Source of the DNA: Ichthyophis bannanicus
Lineage: Eukaryota; Chordata; Amphibia; Gymnophiona; Ichthyophiidae
NCBI GenBank assembly: GCA_033557465.1
Contig: CM066041.1
Location: 154,727,532 to 154,791,531, forward strand
Reading direction: 5' to 3'
DNA: 64,000 nt
In this document: positions 53,400 to 64,000 of the stretch, piece by piece
Layout: each line of letters begins with the position of its first letter
Position numbering within the stretch: position 1 is the stretch's first letter
Notes under the pieces: generated by a model
The model's database searches: none
Told to the model about the DNA's origin: nothing
Seen by the model: only the letters and a program-made list of their open reading frames with translations
Program-made: the position numbers and the translations under genes

Positions 53400-55425
53400 T
53401 AGGACTTGTGGGATCTAGAAGAAAATGTATTGTTCTTGTCCAAAGGGTGCATTACTCTCCAAACACCATATAGACCAAACATACTACAACAACTTTTAAA
53501 CCTTTCCCTGTGCTTTTGGGTTCCCAAAGCTTTCGCCCTTTGAGGTATCCACACAAGGATCGCTTGCAAAATTAAAATCTCCCCGCCAATATAATCTTGC
53601 CCTCCTCAAAGTTCAGCAGCTGGCTCTTCAGCGAATCTATAGAAAAAGACTTCTGCACATTTGTCCCATAGATACAGGCCGAGGTCACTTCTCTTCCCCC
53701 AACATTAATTTAACACAGAGATAGTGCCCCCTCTGTCCTTACAGACATCGAGCACCCCCCCTCCAGATCCTTTGCTAGCACAAACCCTACCCCCTACCTT
53801 TTCTGATCGTCTGTTTGATACCAGTATAATTCTATCAAATTTGGGGTGCGTCAACAAGTTCATACTTGACCATCAAATATGTTTCTTGCATAAAATCAAT
53901 AATAACATTAAGTAACAACATTTCTTTAAACATTTGTCTTTTATGGAGAAAATTGAGTCTTTTCACATTAAAGTTCATAATCTGAACCTTATCCATTCTG
54001 TTCAATGAGTGTCACTGCTCCCATCCCTTCCCGTAGTCTTCTATCTCTTTCATTGAGGCAATCAGTCCCCTCCCCCTAGCTATGCCAGTACATATCCTCT
54101 CCCTTCCCCTACACGTTCCCTGATTAGGATCCCCGACCCCACTTCCCAACCCCCATCCCACTTCCCCCCCATTATGTGATGTTCCCTTCACTGGGTGCAT
54201 GCTTCCAAACACCTCCCTGTCACACCGCATGAAGTGGCTGCCAAGAACCCCCACCACTCTTTACCCCGAATCCAACCCCAAACATTCCCCCTCCACAAGT
54301 ACTGTGCACTTCTCTAATTTCTAAAGCCCCATGCCCACCCACATCCCAGGACCAACCCCCTTCCCATCCTATATTCAAACATATCTTACATCCTCTCACC
54401 ACAACTAAGAGCCTAGGGCCCTTCCCTCCTCCCTTCACCTCCGAACATCCACTCCCAACAATCCAGTCACACACACACACACTTAAACAGATGTTCAATT
54501 CAGGAGTAGCTTCCTGAACCAGCATAGATCAGGGAAAAACATGTAGCAAGACCAGTCCCTACCATAGTTTAGGTATCTCCTTTTTGTGCCTCCACACCAG
54601 CACGCTCTCTGCTTGGGCCCCTGGAGTCCTGCTGCCACTGAAGTCTCCGATATTCACTACTCACTCTGTATCACTGGAATTCTGCCAGCTGCTGTTGTGC
54701 CGTCAATGCCCTTGAAGCATCCCCTGTCTGGTATCTAGCTTTCATCAAGATAGACCAGACCTCTTCTGCCATCAGGACCCGCTTATGGATAAGCCACTTA
54801 TACCTCAGACCCCCTTTTTTCAATAACCAGGTTACTTCCCAAAATTATCTCCTGCACTGCAGTGTCCCCAGAGATAGAACCTGAAAAACGTCCACTTTAT
54901 TATTGTTAGCTCCTTCTCCTCAAAAAAGTGGAAGCACACTGTGATATCTCGTGGCCTGACTTCTCTGCTGGGGAAGAGCATCCTGTAGGCTCTGTCCACG
55001 CACACCAGCTCCTCCTCAGCACGTCCTAGCACAAATGCACACAACCTCTGCAGCACTTACAGGCTTGTTAGTCTCTGAGAGTCCATGAATTCTCACATTA
55101 TTTCTTCTTGTCCGGTTCTCCAGATCATCAGTTTTATGCCACAGTTCCTGGTTCGTGGTCCAGAGGTCTGCCGCTGCTTTGTTTGTGGCTCTAACTGCTT
55201 CACTACACTCCTCCAGCTTTTCTTCTGCCATTTCCATATGGCCTTCTACTTCCACAAAATCTTGCTTCATTTCTTTTACCCTTCTTTTATGCACCCTTTT
55301 ACTGAAGCTACTTCCTTTTTAAGCTCCGCCATCCACTGCATCACGGTGGTTTTCATGAGGGCTCCTTCCTCCCTTCCACCAGCCAATGCTGTCTCTTCAT
55401 CAGACTCCTTTTCTGACATGTTTGT
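53400..55425 (-). mobile_element. L1/Tx1-type LINE: ORF1 and start of ORF2
   Basis: Minus strand: ORF1 starts near 55421 (MSEKESDEETALAGG), then a coiled coil (55294-55160: EVEGHMEMAEEKLEECSEA), the DDLENRTRRNNVRIHGLSE block near 55110, and a C-terminal domain near 55010-54890 (DRAYRMLFPSREVRPRDI, VCFHFFEEK). After a gap, 53990-53480 reads like an ORF2 endonuclease N-terminus (NVKRLNFLHKRQM, DFMQETYLM, then LSLC, YGTN, SQLLNFEEGKIILAG, ending at GDFNF-like). Broken by frameshifts and truncated 3'. Confidence 0.75.
55016..55294 (-). pseudogene. L1/Tx1 ORF1 coiled-coil and RRM junction
   Basis: A 92-residue frame. Heptad repeats from residue 10 to 55, then ENRTRRNNVRIHGLSE at about 64-79, the conserved start of the L1 ORF1 RRM domain. 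The frame shifts just after, and the C-terminal domain is at 55056-54832 in another frame. Confidence 0.75.
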
Positions 55426-55429
55426 TAGC

Positions 55430-56080
55430 ACGTGGAAGCTGCACCTCATGGTACCTTTGCTGCTGACCTCCTTCCTCCAGCACTCCCATGCTGCTTTCTC
55501 TTTTTTTTATGCCATCATACATGGTTGTGTTCCCTGTTCTCCACCGACCCCCAAACTCAGTTCCTTAGCTCAGTCTGGCACGATTATCCTGCGATGTTTC
55601 AGTTACTGCTCTGGAATTCTGAGTTCAGGCAGCCTTCTCTTATTGTGATATCTCTTGAAGCCTGTTTTTATTGGGGGGGGGGTGATATTTAGCAGCAGTG
55701 GCTAGCAATTGTAAAGAAAAGTATGATCAGATAAAAAATACTTTAATTCCAAGCTCCACTAAGCACTGGATGAAATTCAACTAAATCAAAGCTGCTGATA
55801 AGTCCAGTGACACAACTAATGACACCAAATCCCTATCCAAAATGTTGTTTTATTTCACTAACCACTGCCACTAAACTGGTTTCAGTACTATGATTAGAGT
55901 GACACCCTGATTGACGTGCATGAAATACATAATTTAGAACAAAATAATGTAATTGCAGCATAACAGATTTCTCAATAAGTTTAATTATGAAAGCAATATT
56001 GGATATTAACCTAAAATTATCTGGATGAGAGGAATTAAAGTAAGGTTAGATTTTTTTCAAAACTGGGCAATCTATAGCCT
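55430..56080. other. unassigned intron DNA
   Basis: Possible LINE 5' UTR near 55430-55650 (opposite strand of the L1 copy); otherwise nothing recognised. A G run is at about 55673-55682. Confidence 0.35.
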
Positions 56081-56084
56081 GTTT

Positions 56085-56205
56085 GCAGTTCCTTGGAAGC
56101 TTTCCAGATACTTGTGACCTGGATTGGCCACTGTTGGAAACAGGATACTGGGTTTGATGGACCTTTGATCTGACCCAGTATGGCATATCTTATGTTCTTA
56201 TAAAC
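56085..56205 (+). mobile_element. CR1 3' tail fragment
   Basis: Plus strand: CAGATACTTGTGACCTGGATTGG, then GGAAACAGGATACTGGGTTT, GATGGACCTTTGATCTGACC, CAGTATGGCATATCTTATG and TTCTTAT. Same terminal sequence as other CR1 copies, inserted into a minus-strand LINE. Confidence 0.82.
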
Positions 56206-56219
56206 TATTTCATAGGATT

Positions 56220-57620
56220 GCATACTAAAAATGATACAATTCCTGAACAAAATTCCTCAAACATTTTGATGACAAAAGGTCCGGCTCAGATATTGGATTT
56301 ACAGAAGTTAATATCTTAGAAAAAGTGGTAAAAGAAATGGAATTAAATGAATGTAGCATGAAAGACCAAGTGGAGTCACCTTGTTCATTAATTTCTCAGA
56401 ATTAACCTTTGAAACAGATGAAGTATTACTTTGAACTAAAATTTCTTTTATGTCATTTGCAGATAATGAAGGAATAGATTGATCTCTTGCGTCCTAAGAA
56501 CCTGAGAGCTCCCCATCAAAAGGGTACAGTTCTCCAGCAAGAACTGTACTATTCCTAATCCTTTGTGTAAAATGATGTTTTTTGCAGACTTCATCTTTTG
56601 CTGATAATATTTCACGCTCTCTTTATATACCAAATAAGACTCATTCATCTTCCATATCCCTCATAACCTTTCTGCTCGACAAACTTGTTTCTTCAGCAAT
56701 AAGCTCTTATGAAACAATGAAATAAATGTATTTTTACATCTTCTACTGTGTAATGCAGCAACTTCCTTAAAAGTAGCTTTTGAAGAGAACTGCCAAATCA
56801 TCGTCATTCAAGAAGGACACAAAATTAGAAGGAATTTGCCATTTAGACACCAAGTCTGAAGGGTCAAGAGTCTTTAAATCCTGATACTGACTCAAAACAG
56901 GATCAGTAGTATACACCCGATGATCCAATAAAATTTTACATGTCACAAAACAGTGAGCTGACCAGGATATAAAAAGTGTCCCATCTTCTAAAGAACAAAT
57001 TTAATCCACTATACAGTATGACCCTCAATATGTGCAGGGTTATATAGATGTTGGAGATCTGAACTCTCCAAACAAGATACAAATTGCAAATCTTTGGTAC
57101 TAATCGGTGCATCAAAATGAACATTAAACTCATCTAATACAATTAGTGGCTGACAGTTAGTAGAAACCTCTGTATTAGTAAGGGAAGAGGGCGATTTTTC
57201 ACCACAGTGAAAAATCAGCATTATAAAGTACAACAATTCCACCACCAGCCCTATTAATTCTATAATAGGAAACAAAGGAGAACCCTGGTAAGGAACCTAC
57301 AATAAATAAGCATCTTCACCCTCCTTTAACGACGTTTCAGCCAAACAAACTATATCAAACATCTTATCAATAATCATATTTTGCAGCAAAATCCATTTTC
57401 TTCTCAGTGATTATATATTAAGTAATCCCGGAGACAGCCCCCTTCTTTCCGTCTCAGGAAAGACAAACTGTATTCTAAATCTCAGCATAAGCTGAAATAA
57501 AGGGGGATAAGTCAAATAAATACACTTGAGAAGATGAAAGATAGAAGTCATCCTTAATTCTCTGACATCCGCATAATACTGGAATAGTGCATTGTTGGCA
57601 ATAGGCACAGCAAACATAAA
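56220..57620 (-). mobile_element. LINE endonuclease and early RT remnant (L2-like clade)
   Basis: Minus strand: start near 57420 with GLLNI and SLRRKWILLQNMI, then DIVCLAETSLKEGEDAYL (ETW-like catalytic Glu), at 57275-57009 LDEFNVHFDAPISTKDLQF, then DLQHLYNPAHIEGHTV, a DLIF block near 57000, then a linker (YKESVKYYQQKM at 56648-56448) and decayed RT to 56220. Many breaks. A CR1 tail interrupts the 3' side. Confidence 0.65.
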
Positions 57621-57624
57621 TAAA

Positions 57625-59190
57625 TGGCTAGTCTTATCCAGAAATTATAGGATATCATTACGGCACCTAATATAGGGTCAGCCACAGATGTAATTCAAGT
57701 GTATAATGGTATCCCTTGTTGGTGCCCTAATGATCAAGCCCAAGGAATCCTGCTCCTTAGGCTTGCTTCTTCACTTCTGGGTTTGCTTATATACTAATAG
57801 GAGATCTCCTATTAGTGCACCTCTCCTCTGGTCATGCGGGAAGAGCTCTGGTGCAGCATGTACTATGATCTGAATGACAGGTCTATGGGCATGTAAAGGC
57901 AAAATCTCTTCGGTCACATAGGAAGAGTTCCATTGCTGCTGGTGCATGTTCTTGTGCTACAAATTCTGTGAAACCAAGTCCAAGTATTCTGCCACGCAGT
58001 GCAATATCCAAAATAAGGAGCAACAAGCCAAAAATATTTAAAGAGACCTCAAGGATACATCAAATCTCTGGAGGCTGTACTGTTTAACTTTCAGAAGTCT
58101 TCCCAACCATACTTTCATCATCTGACTTCCAGGCAAACAAACCTCGGATTTTAAGGCTTTTCAGTCCTCAAAACAGAAATACATTGTTTTTTTATTTTAT
58201 AAGTGTGAAATTCAAATTGAGCCACTCAAATAGTTACTAATTTTATACTTTTTCTTTGTTCTTATTATAAAATACATAGAAAAATGGCAGCATTACTTAT
58301 CTTGCATCAGAATCATGCTCATTATTTATGGCAGCAACCAGATTTGTGATGAAACAGCACTGCTGTGAAAACCCACTTCTTTAAAGTAGCCAGTGCAACG
58401 ACCTACAGCATTGGACTTCTCATGCTGTTGCCCTTGTCACACGACATTGCTGTACACCACAATATGGTCTTTTCCTACACCTGATTGGTTCCTTTTTATT
58501 TCGCTTTTTTTCACACTTGTTTCTTTGCTTTTGGATGTATTTCACTCTCCCCCCACCTGCTCCTGTATGGTCACGCAGAGTCCAGAGGCCCCAGTCATGC
58601 ACAGTTACTGCCACAACCAAAGATGCAGCCTAGTGGATGAGGAAGGATGAGATGGCTGGGCAGACCCTGCTGGAATGTGGGGCACCCCCAAAACACACAC
58701 TTCCTGTCCCTGCTTTCTTCTGACAGTGTGTACCTGTTGCTCCCATGGGAACTCTATGCACTGCCGCTTCTTCTCCCGGGCTCCTTCTTCTTCTTGCTTG
58801 TGCTGGGGGCTGTGCAGTTCGCATCTTCTCCTCCACCTCTGTCTCTCCCTGGGACTCATTGCTGCTGCTTTGCCTGCAGCTCCGGCAAAAGTCTAACGAT
58901 TCATGTCAGCAGAGAAAGCTGTTAGGCCATGGCAAAAAAGACTGAGATCTCCTGCATGTAAGTTAAAAAAAACTGATGCAAGGGCAGGGAGGGGAAGGAA
59001 GGGAGGATGGAAGATGGGTGAGAAAAAGAAAGGCTAGGTTGGAGCAAAAGGGGTGTCAGCGTGGGATGGGTCGGCAGCTGAAGAAGGAGAAAAAGTGTGG
59101 GGGAAGAGGTGGAAGGGAGGGTAGAGTACAAAAAATGGGAGGTTAAGAATTTGAGTGCATTGAGAATAGAGGGTCAAAACGCAGATACTT
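57625..59190. other. unassigned intergenic or intron DNA
   Basis: No supported gene. Frames at 58393-58945 and on the opposite strand are low-complexity (Cys/Ser/Leu-rich, or Arg/Glu-rich) and show no domain. A purine-rich stretch is at 58975-59125. Confidence 0.4.
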
Positions 59191-59194
59191 TACT

Positions 59195-60780
59195 CCCTCA
59201 TAGACCTTATGACTGCCTAACAGACTGACAACCCGGAGCAATGGTCCCATTTGGCAGAATTGACTCCCTCTCAAAACCATAACTCAAAGCACTAAGAGAC
59301 TATTTGTAGGAAAACTGAAAAAGGGATTCTTCAGGCCTTCAACTTCTCTAGTGGGGGCCCCAATTTTTTTTGTGATTAAGAAGGACGGTTCCTTCCAACC
59401 ATGTATAGATTACTGAACACTCAATGCCTTACCCTCTACCACTCATCAATTGCTGAAGTTTCTCCAAGCGGATCAAAATTTTCAACAAGCTCAACCTTCA
59501 TGAGACAAATGTAAAATGGCCATTTTGAGCACTTAGTAACACCCTTTGGCTTATGAATTGCTCCTTCTTTTAACACTTGGTTAATGAGATATTCTGAGAC
59601 CTTTTAGACTAGTTTGTAGTAGTATACCTAGATGACATCCTGATATTCTTTAAGAAACTGTCCAAGCACAACCACCAAATCCGTCAAGTATTAGACAAAT
59701 TGAGGAAGCATAAGCTGTAAGCCACGTCTCAAGACAGTGTTCACATCTGCCCGATCCTGATTAATCTTGACCCAAAACAGTCATTCATAGTGGAAGCTGA
59801 TGCATCCAGAAGGGCAACTATTGCTGTATTCTTCCAGAGGAAGGTACAGGGAAATCTACTACATCCATGTGCATTCTACACCCAGAAGCTGATGGCAGTT
59901 TAGAAAAACTACCATATCTATGACAAGGAATTATTAGCCATTAAAATGCCTTTGAAGAATGGTGCTGCCTCCTTGAGGAAGCATATTATCAAGTCTAGGT
60001 CTATATGGACTATAAGAATACGGAATTAATGGTTGTTGCTAAGTACCGTCGAGTTGGTGCTTATACATGGTGACCCTCTGGATAGTTGTCCTAAACTGTG
60101 TTTGGTCTTTAGTCAGGCAGCTAATGGTTGAAAAAGTGGCATTCATAGCTGCTGTATTTGTACGTATAGTCCATCACATTGCTGGCCTTCCTCTTTTGTG
60201 CTGACCTTCAACCTTGCCAAGGATGATGTCTTTCTCTAATGATCTCTCTCTTCGCAAGATATGTCCAAAGTATGAAAGTGAAAGTCTTGTCATCTGAGCT
60301 TCTAATGAATTTCTTAAGACCTTATAAAATATGAATTCGAGACAAGCTCGCTAGTTGATTTCTTTTCCTACTTCAACTTTGTTCTGACCTACCAACCAGA
60401 CTGATGCTCTTACATGGAGAGAAGGGGATGAGGTGCCAAGCTAGAATCTTCTACTACAATCTTCCACCCGGAGAACTTTATCCAAGGAACTCAAAAGATG
60501 CACAATCTGGAGCATATAAATGCAACTTTGCTCAAGATACACAGTGATGAATGACAAGATCAGGGTAGAAGATGAATTGGAAGCTGGTGTAAGGAATTCC
60601 TGTTCCAGAAGGAGAAGCTTTATGAACCCAGGCACATCTGGAAATGTTTCACAGTTGCTATGCTGCATTACCATCAAACCATCCCAGCATTTGTTGGATG
60701 AGGGAAATATTAGGCCAAGACTTCCAGTGGGCAGGTTAGGGCCAAGACATTATGGGTTTATTTTGTCCTGCGAATAAGAG
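59195..60780 (+). mobile_element. Ty3/gypsy pol remnant, interrupted
   Basis: Plus strand, decayed: RT start near 59215-59420 ([13 protein letters not shown], then a [16 protein letters not shown] block and KKDGSF-PCIDY), a YLDDILIF-like block near 59625-59655, an RNase H start near 59785-59850 (FIVEADASRRATIAVF), and KELLAIKM near 59920. After the RTE tail at 60026-60345 it continues with FFSYFNFVLTYQP near 60360-60400 and the integrase zinc-finger region to 60780 (H-x-C-like spacing lost). Many stops. No LTRs found. Confidence 0.75.
60026..60345 (+). mobile_element. RTE/BovB-like 3' tail inserted in gypsy
   Basis: Starts GTTGTTGCTAAGTACCGTCG with AGTTGGTGCTTATACATGG, then GACCTTCAACCTTGCCAAGG, and ATGTCCAAAGTATGAAAGTG. 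It is a longer form of the insertion at 52725. Gypsy homology resumes at about 60350. Confidence 0.75.
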
Positions 60781-60784
60781 GGGG

Positions 60785-61460
60785 TGGACGTCCCATTGGG
60801 ACATCCATCCCTGCTATTCCCCCCCCCGTCGACCCTGTCAGAAGCCTCCCTGTATGAACAAGGAGTTTGTATGGGGAGGCTTAGATGGGGGTGGGAGGGG
60901 ACGTTGCAGAGAAGAAGTTAGAGCAGGCAGTGGGCGGTCCCTTGACCCCGGATGTACAGGGCTGATTCTGAAGTGGCCCTGTACATTCTGGGGTCAGCAG
61001 ACTGGATGGGGGGGCGTCATCTACCTCGGAGGTAGAATAAGTCCCTATGGACGTGGGAGGATGGCAGGACTGGGCAGGGGTGAACAGGTGAGGGATGCAG
61101 GGGATTCCCCGCAGCCTGATCCCGGCCATGGAAGGCCAAATCACAAGTCGGGCTGTGGGGGAAAGGAAAGTGTTGGCGGCAGCCGGGAATTGCGGCTCCT
61201 GAATGGAGTCATGGTGTCATGGCAATGGGATGCCATGGCACCATGGCTCCATTCAGGAGTATGACTGAGTAAGCTGGGCTGGGGCCTGTACGTGAAAAGC
61301 GATCAAAATTGGGTCATGATCTGCGCATACAGGCCCTAGACCCAATTCTGATCTCACTGGGCACGTCTAGCCCCCGTGGGATCGGAATCGGTTCTGCCTC
61401 TATGCATCCCGTTCCGATCAGACACACAGGGGCCTAGAAACTCTCTATGGAATGTGCCTC
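60785..61460 (+). repeat. serial stem-loop repeat, copy 5
   Basis: Stems in order: GGACGTCCCATTGGGACATCC near 60786-60806; GAAGCCTCCC paired with GGGAGGCTT near 60841-60883; a GATGTACAGGGC/GCCCTGTACATTC pair near 60951-60990; CTACCTCGGAGGTAG near 61021-61035; CAGCCTGATCCCGGCC/GTCGGGCTG near 61112-61157; GGCTCCTGAATGGAGTC-ATGG with GCCATGG..CCATTCAGGAG near 61193-61260; a GGGCCTGTACG/CATACAGGCCC pair near 61282-61337; and GACCCAATTCTGATC/GATCGGAATCGGTTC near 61338-61397. It begins where the gypsy remnant stops. Confidence 0.78.
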
Positions 61461-61489
61461 TATGTTTCTCTCTTTGAAATCTGTACCCA

Positions 61490-62290
61490 TATTAAAGTTC
61501 CACAGGACAGCCCCCAAGGACTATTAATGCTGCTATCAATACCTTCAAAGCCCTGGGAATGGATTTCTGTCTCTTTCCCAAGTTGAAGAGCCCTAACCTT
61601 TTAAGCCTTTCCTTAAAGGGGTATCCTTCCATCCCCTTTACCATTTTGGTGGCTCTTCTCTGTACCTTTTCTAATTCTGCTATATCTTTTTTAAGATATG
61701 GCGACCAGAATTGCACACAATATTCAAGGTGTGGTCACACCATGGAACTATACAGAGGCATTATTAGAGTCTTGGTTTTATTCTCCATTCCTTTCCTCAT
61801 GATTCCTAGCATTCTATTTGCTTTCTTGGCTGCCGCTGCACACTGGTGGAGGGTTTCAACGTATTATCCACGATGACGTCTAAACCTTTTTCCTGATTGG
61901 TGGTTCCTAATGTGGAATCTTGCATTATGTAACCATAGTTTAGGTTGTTCTTTCCTAAGTGCATAACTTTGCACTTATCCACATTAAATTTCATCTGCCA
62001 TTTGGACATCCAGTCTTCCAATATATCAAGGTTCTCTTGCAATTTTTCATAATCCTCTTGTATTTTAATGACTTTGAATAATTTTGTGTGATCTGTAAAT
62101 TTGATCACCTCACTCGTTATTCCCATTTCAAGATCATTTATGAATATGTTAAAAAGCAGCAGGCCCAGCACAGATCCCTGGGGTACTCCACTATTCCCTT
62201 TCTCCACTGAGAAAATTGACCATTTAGCCCTACTTTGTTTTCTATCTTTTAATCAGTTCCTGATCCATGATAGTACACTGCCTCCTATCC
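61490..62290 (-). mobile_element. CR1 LINE RT fragment
   Basis: Minus strand: 62207-61806 encodes GVPQGSVLGLLLFNIFINDL, FTDHTKLF (FADD box mutated), VMHLGKNNLNYGY and EKGLDVIVDNTL; 61716-61492 continues with [19 protein letters not shown]. Closely similar to 12784-13521. It is joined abruptly to a DIRS fragment at about 62290. Confidence 0.85.
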
Positions 62291-64000
62291 CATGACATTT
62301 TGGAATGCACTGTTCATCAGGTCAGGGAGTCTCACAGAGGTGTGGTGATAAAGATGACATCTTAGATCTTGTGAGTGGTTTGAGTCCAATGCATTCTCAA
62401 GGTCTATTGAGCCTGTCTCATTTTGAGATATGACAAGGGAGTTACATGTACTCTTGAGTCCATGTGGCCCAGCATGCTCAACAGGCTTCATGCTGATGTC
62501 TTCTGACTCTCTTGAACTTCTTTTACTTCCAATTGAGTTGACAAGTTTAACCAAGACAGTGGGCAATTAATGACAAATCCTAGTAATTCTAAAATCTGAA
62601 TGATGGGGTGCACACATTCTTGAGCACCTTCTTGACATGTGCTCTTGACCAACCATTATCCAGATAAGGAAATCAGTACATTCCTAGACTGTGTAAATAT
62701 GTTGCCACTATGGCAAGGCATTTCATAATGACCAAGGAGCTGATGAAAGGCCAAAGGGCAGAATGCGATACTGGTAGTGGTGTTTTCCTACTACTAATCT
62801 GAGATACTTCCTATGACTTGGATTTATCTCTGTGTGTATAAGCACCCTTCATATTCAGAGAACATAACCAGTCTCCTTTTTTGGAGGTCACAAATGAAAA
62901 TGCCCAGGAAATCCATCCTGGATTTTTCTCTAATTAGATATTCAGAGCTCTCAGGCTTTTGATAGAATGGATCTTTGTGACCAGGAAATAATTGGGGTAG
63001 AATCCCTTCCCTCTTTCTCCTGGTGGAATGGGTTCAGTAATGTTGGCCCCTAAGAGGGAAAATGGCTCCTTAAATATTTCTTGATGTGGAGAATTTAACC
63101 ATGATATTCTCAGTGGCAATTTGGTGGAACACTGAAGAGATGAAGATGATATCATTGGCAGATCAGTTTTAGCATCCAATGATCAGAGGTTATAAAAATG
63201 TTAGTTTCCCTCCTACTAGGTCATCCGATATGGATACTGGAATATTGGCCTAGTTCTCAGAGACGATTAAAACTCAATCCCTGCTTTTGACTGCAGAGCT
63301 GACTGGGCCCTCTACTGTCATAGACAAAAGAGAGATCCCTGTCTTGCCTGGAAAGAGCAAGAGAGAGTGTGTTATCTATGTGTTTGAGAGTAATAGGTTT
63401 CTGAAACCTTGTAGATGAGGAGATGGTCTTAAGGGTGCCACTGTGCTGCTTGATAAGATATGCAGCTTCTTGAATCTTATCTCTGAAGAGTCTCGCTCCA
63501 CAACAGGGCACATCAGCGAGCTTCTCTTGCACATCGTACCATATGTCTAAGGCTCAGAGCCATTGAAATCTCCAGAGCAAACACCCATGTAGGAGGTTTT
63601 TGATGCTGTTTTGAAAATATTATTGGTCAATCAAATCATGTATTTTCCACACTTCTTTCCTTTGTCACTTAGTGAATAGAGTTACTTTGGCCTTTTCTTG
63701 AGCAAGTATATCTGAAAATTTCTGCATTTTAAGCATAATGTTTCACAAGTACATACCCATGAAAAGTTGGTAAGAAGCTATGTCAAAGCCGCGGAATCAT
63801 GTTGAGCAAAGAAGTGCTCCATTCATTCACTTAATTTCCTCCTTGCTCCTTGAAGACTGCCATCACAAAGCCATGGAGAGCACAGTAAGAGTGGCCACAT
63901 CCTCAGTCACTAGAAGAGTACCGGATACCTGGTCTTGAGTCCTGGAAGACTGTTGCATTTCCTCCAGTACCAAGGAAGATGAATAGTACTCACAGCAGGA
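62291..64000 (-). mobile_element. DIRS fragment: gag-side and RT, runs off the window
   Basis: Minus strand: a gag-like frame at 63532-63257 (CCGARLFRDKIQEAAYLIKQ, LKTISSSTRFQKP), RT start at 63179-62934 (GERGKGFYPNYFLVTK), then RT blocks in shifting frames near 62900-62560 (HYQYRILPFGLSSAP, SRNVLISLSG-WLVKS, where YLDDWLVKS is expected, and LGFVINCPLSWL). It is cut at 62290 by CR1 sequence. It is a different copy from the one at 35017-39826 and may extend beyond 64000. Confidence 0.72.

Noticed and set aside
58393..58945. Cys/Ser/Leu-rich frames at 58.4-58.9 kb as a secreted protein
   Set aside because: Overlapping open frames in all phases and on both strands indicate composition, not coding; no start context or domain.
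42878..64000. Upstream SCARF2 exons (EGF-like repeats, membrane segment)
   Set aside because: I looked for Cys-rich EGF blocks and a hydrophobic stretch followed by basic residues on the minus strand and found none that I could support.

Overview
The window reads as vertebrate nuclear DNA, intronic and intergenic, from a species with a large, transposon-rich genome. The mix of CR1 and L2 LINEs, L1/Tx1-type LINEs, RTE, tRNA-derived CORE-like SINEs, Ty3/gypsy, Tc1/mariner and above all tyrosine-recombinase retrotransposons (Ngaro and DIRS) fits an amphibian best, and a caecilian is my guess. That is an inference: no marker in the window proves it. There is no bacterial-style operon, CRISPR array or rRNA, and I recognised no tRNA gene.

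One host gene is supported, on the minus strand: the last two coding exons of a scavenger receptor class F gene, most likely SCARF2. The penultimate exon is 42725-42877 and the terminal coding exon is 21791-23055, joined by a 19.7 kb intron whose split Asp codon matches across the junction. Upstream exons (extracellular EGF-like repeats, membrane segment) must lie above 42877, probably outside the window; I could not find them here.

Layout: 1-3922 is a young Ngaro element lacking its 5' part, with RT/RNase H, tyrosine recombinase, an SGNH hydrolase and split direct repeats. 3923-20200 is old repeat DNA downstream of the gene: CR1, L1/Tx1 ORF1, RTE and three copies of an unusual repeat built from consecutive stem-loops. 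20219-20613 is a MITE. 21791-42877 is SCARF2, whose long intron holds two nested LINE/SINE/mariner stacks and a 4.8 kb DIRS element with inverted terminal repeats and an internal complementary region. 42878-64000 is more repeats: CR1 tail, an L2-like fragment, a second LINE, a pyrimidine-rich L2, L1/Tx1, another LINE endonuclease, gypsy pol, a fifth stem-loop repeat, CR1, and a DIRS gag/RT fragment running off the end.

Most element genes are broken by stops and frameshifts. The exception is the Ngaro element: its recombinase and hydrolase frames are open, its RT/RNase H frame carries one in-frame TAG, and its two 436-437 bp repeats are nearly identical. The observation I find most novel is the five-copy family at about 7.5, 9.6, 15.4, 26.0 and 60.8 kb, in which roughly 500-700 bp is made almost entirely of consecutive, unrelated palindromes. 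Boundaries of degraded repeats were placed by eye and may be off by tens of bases.
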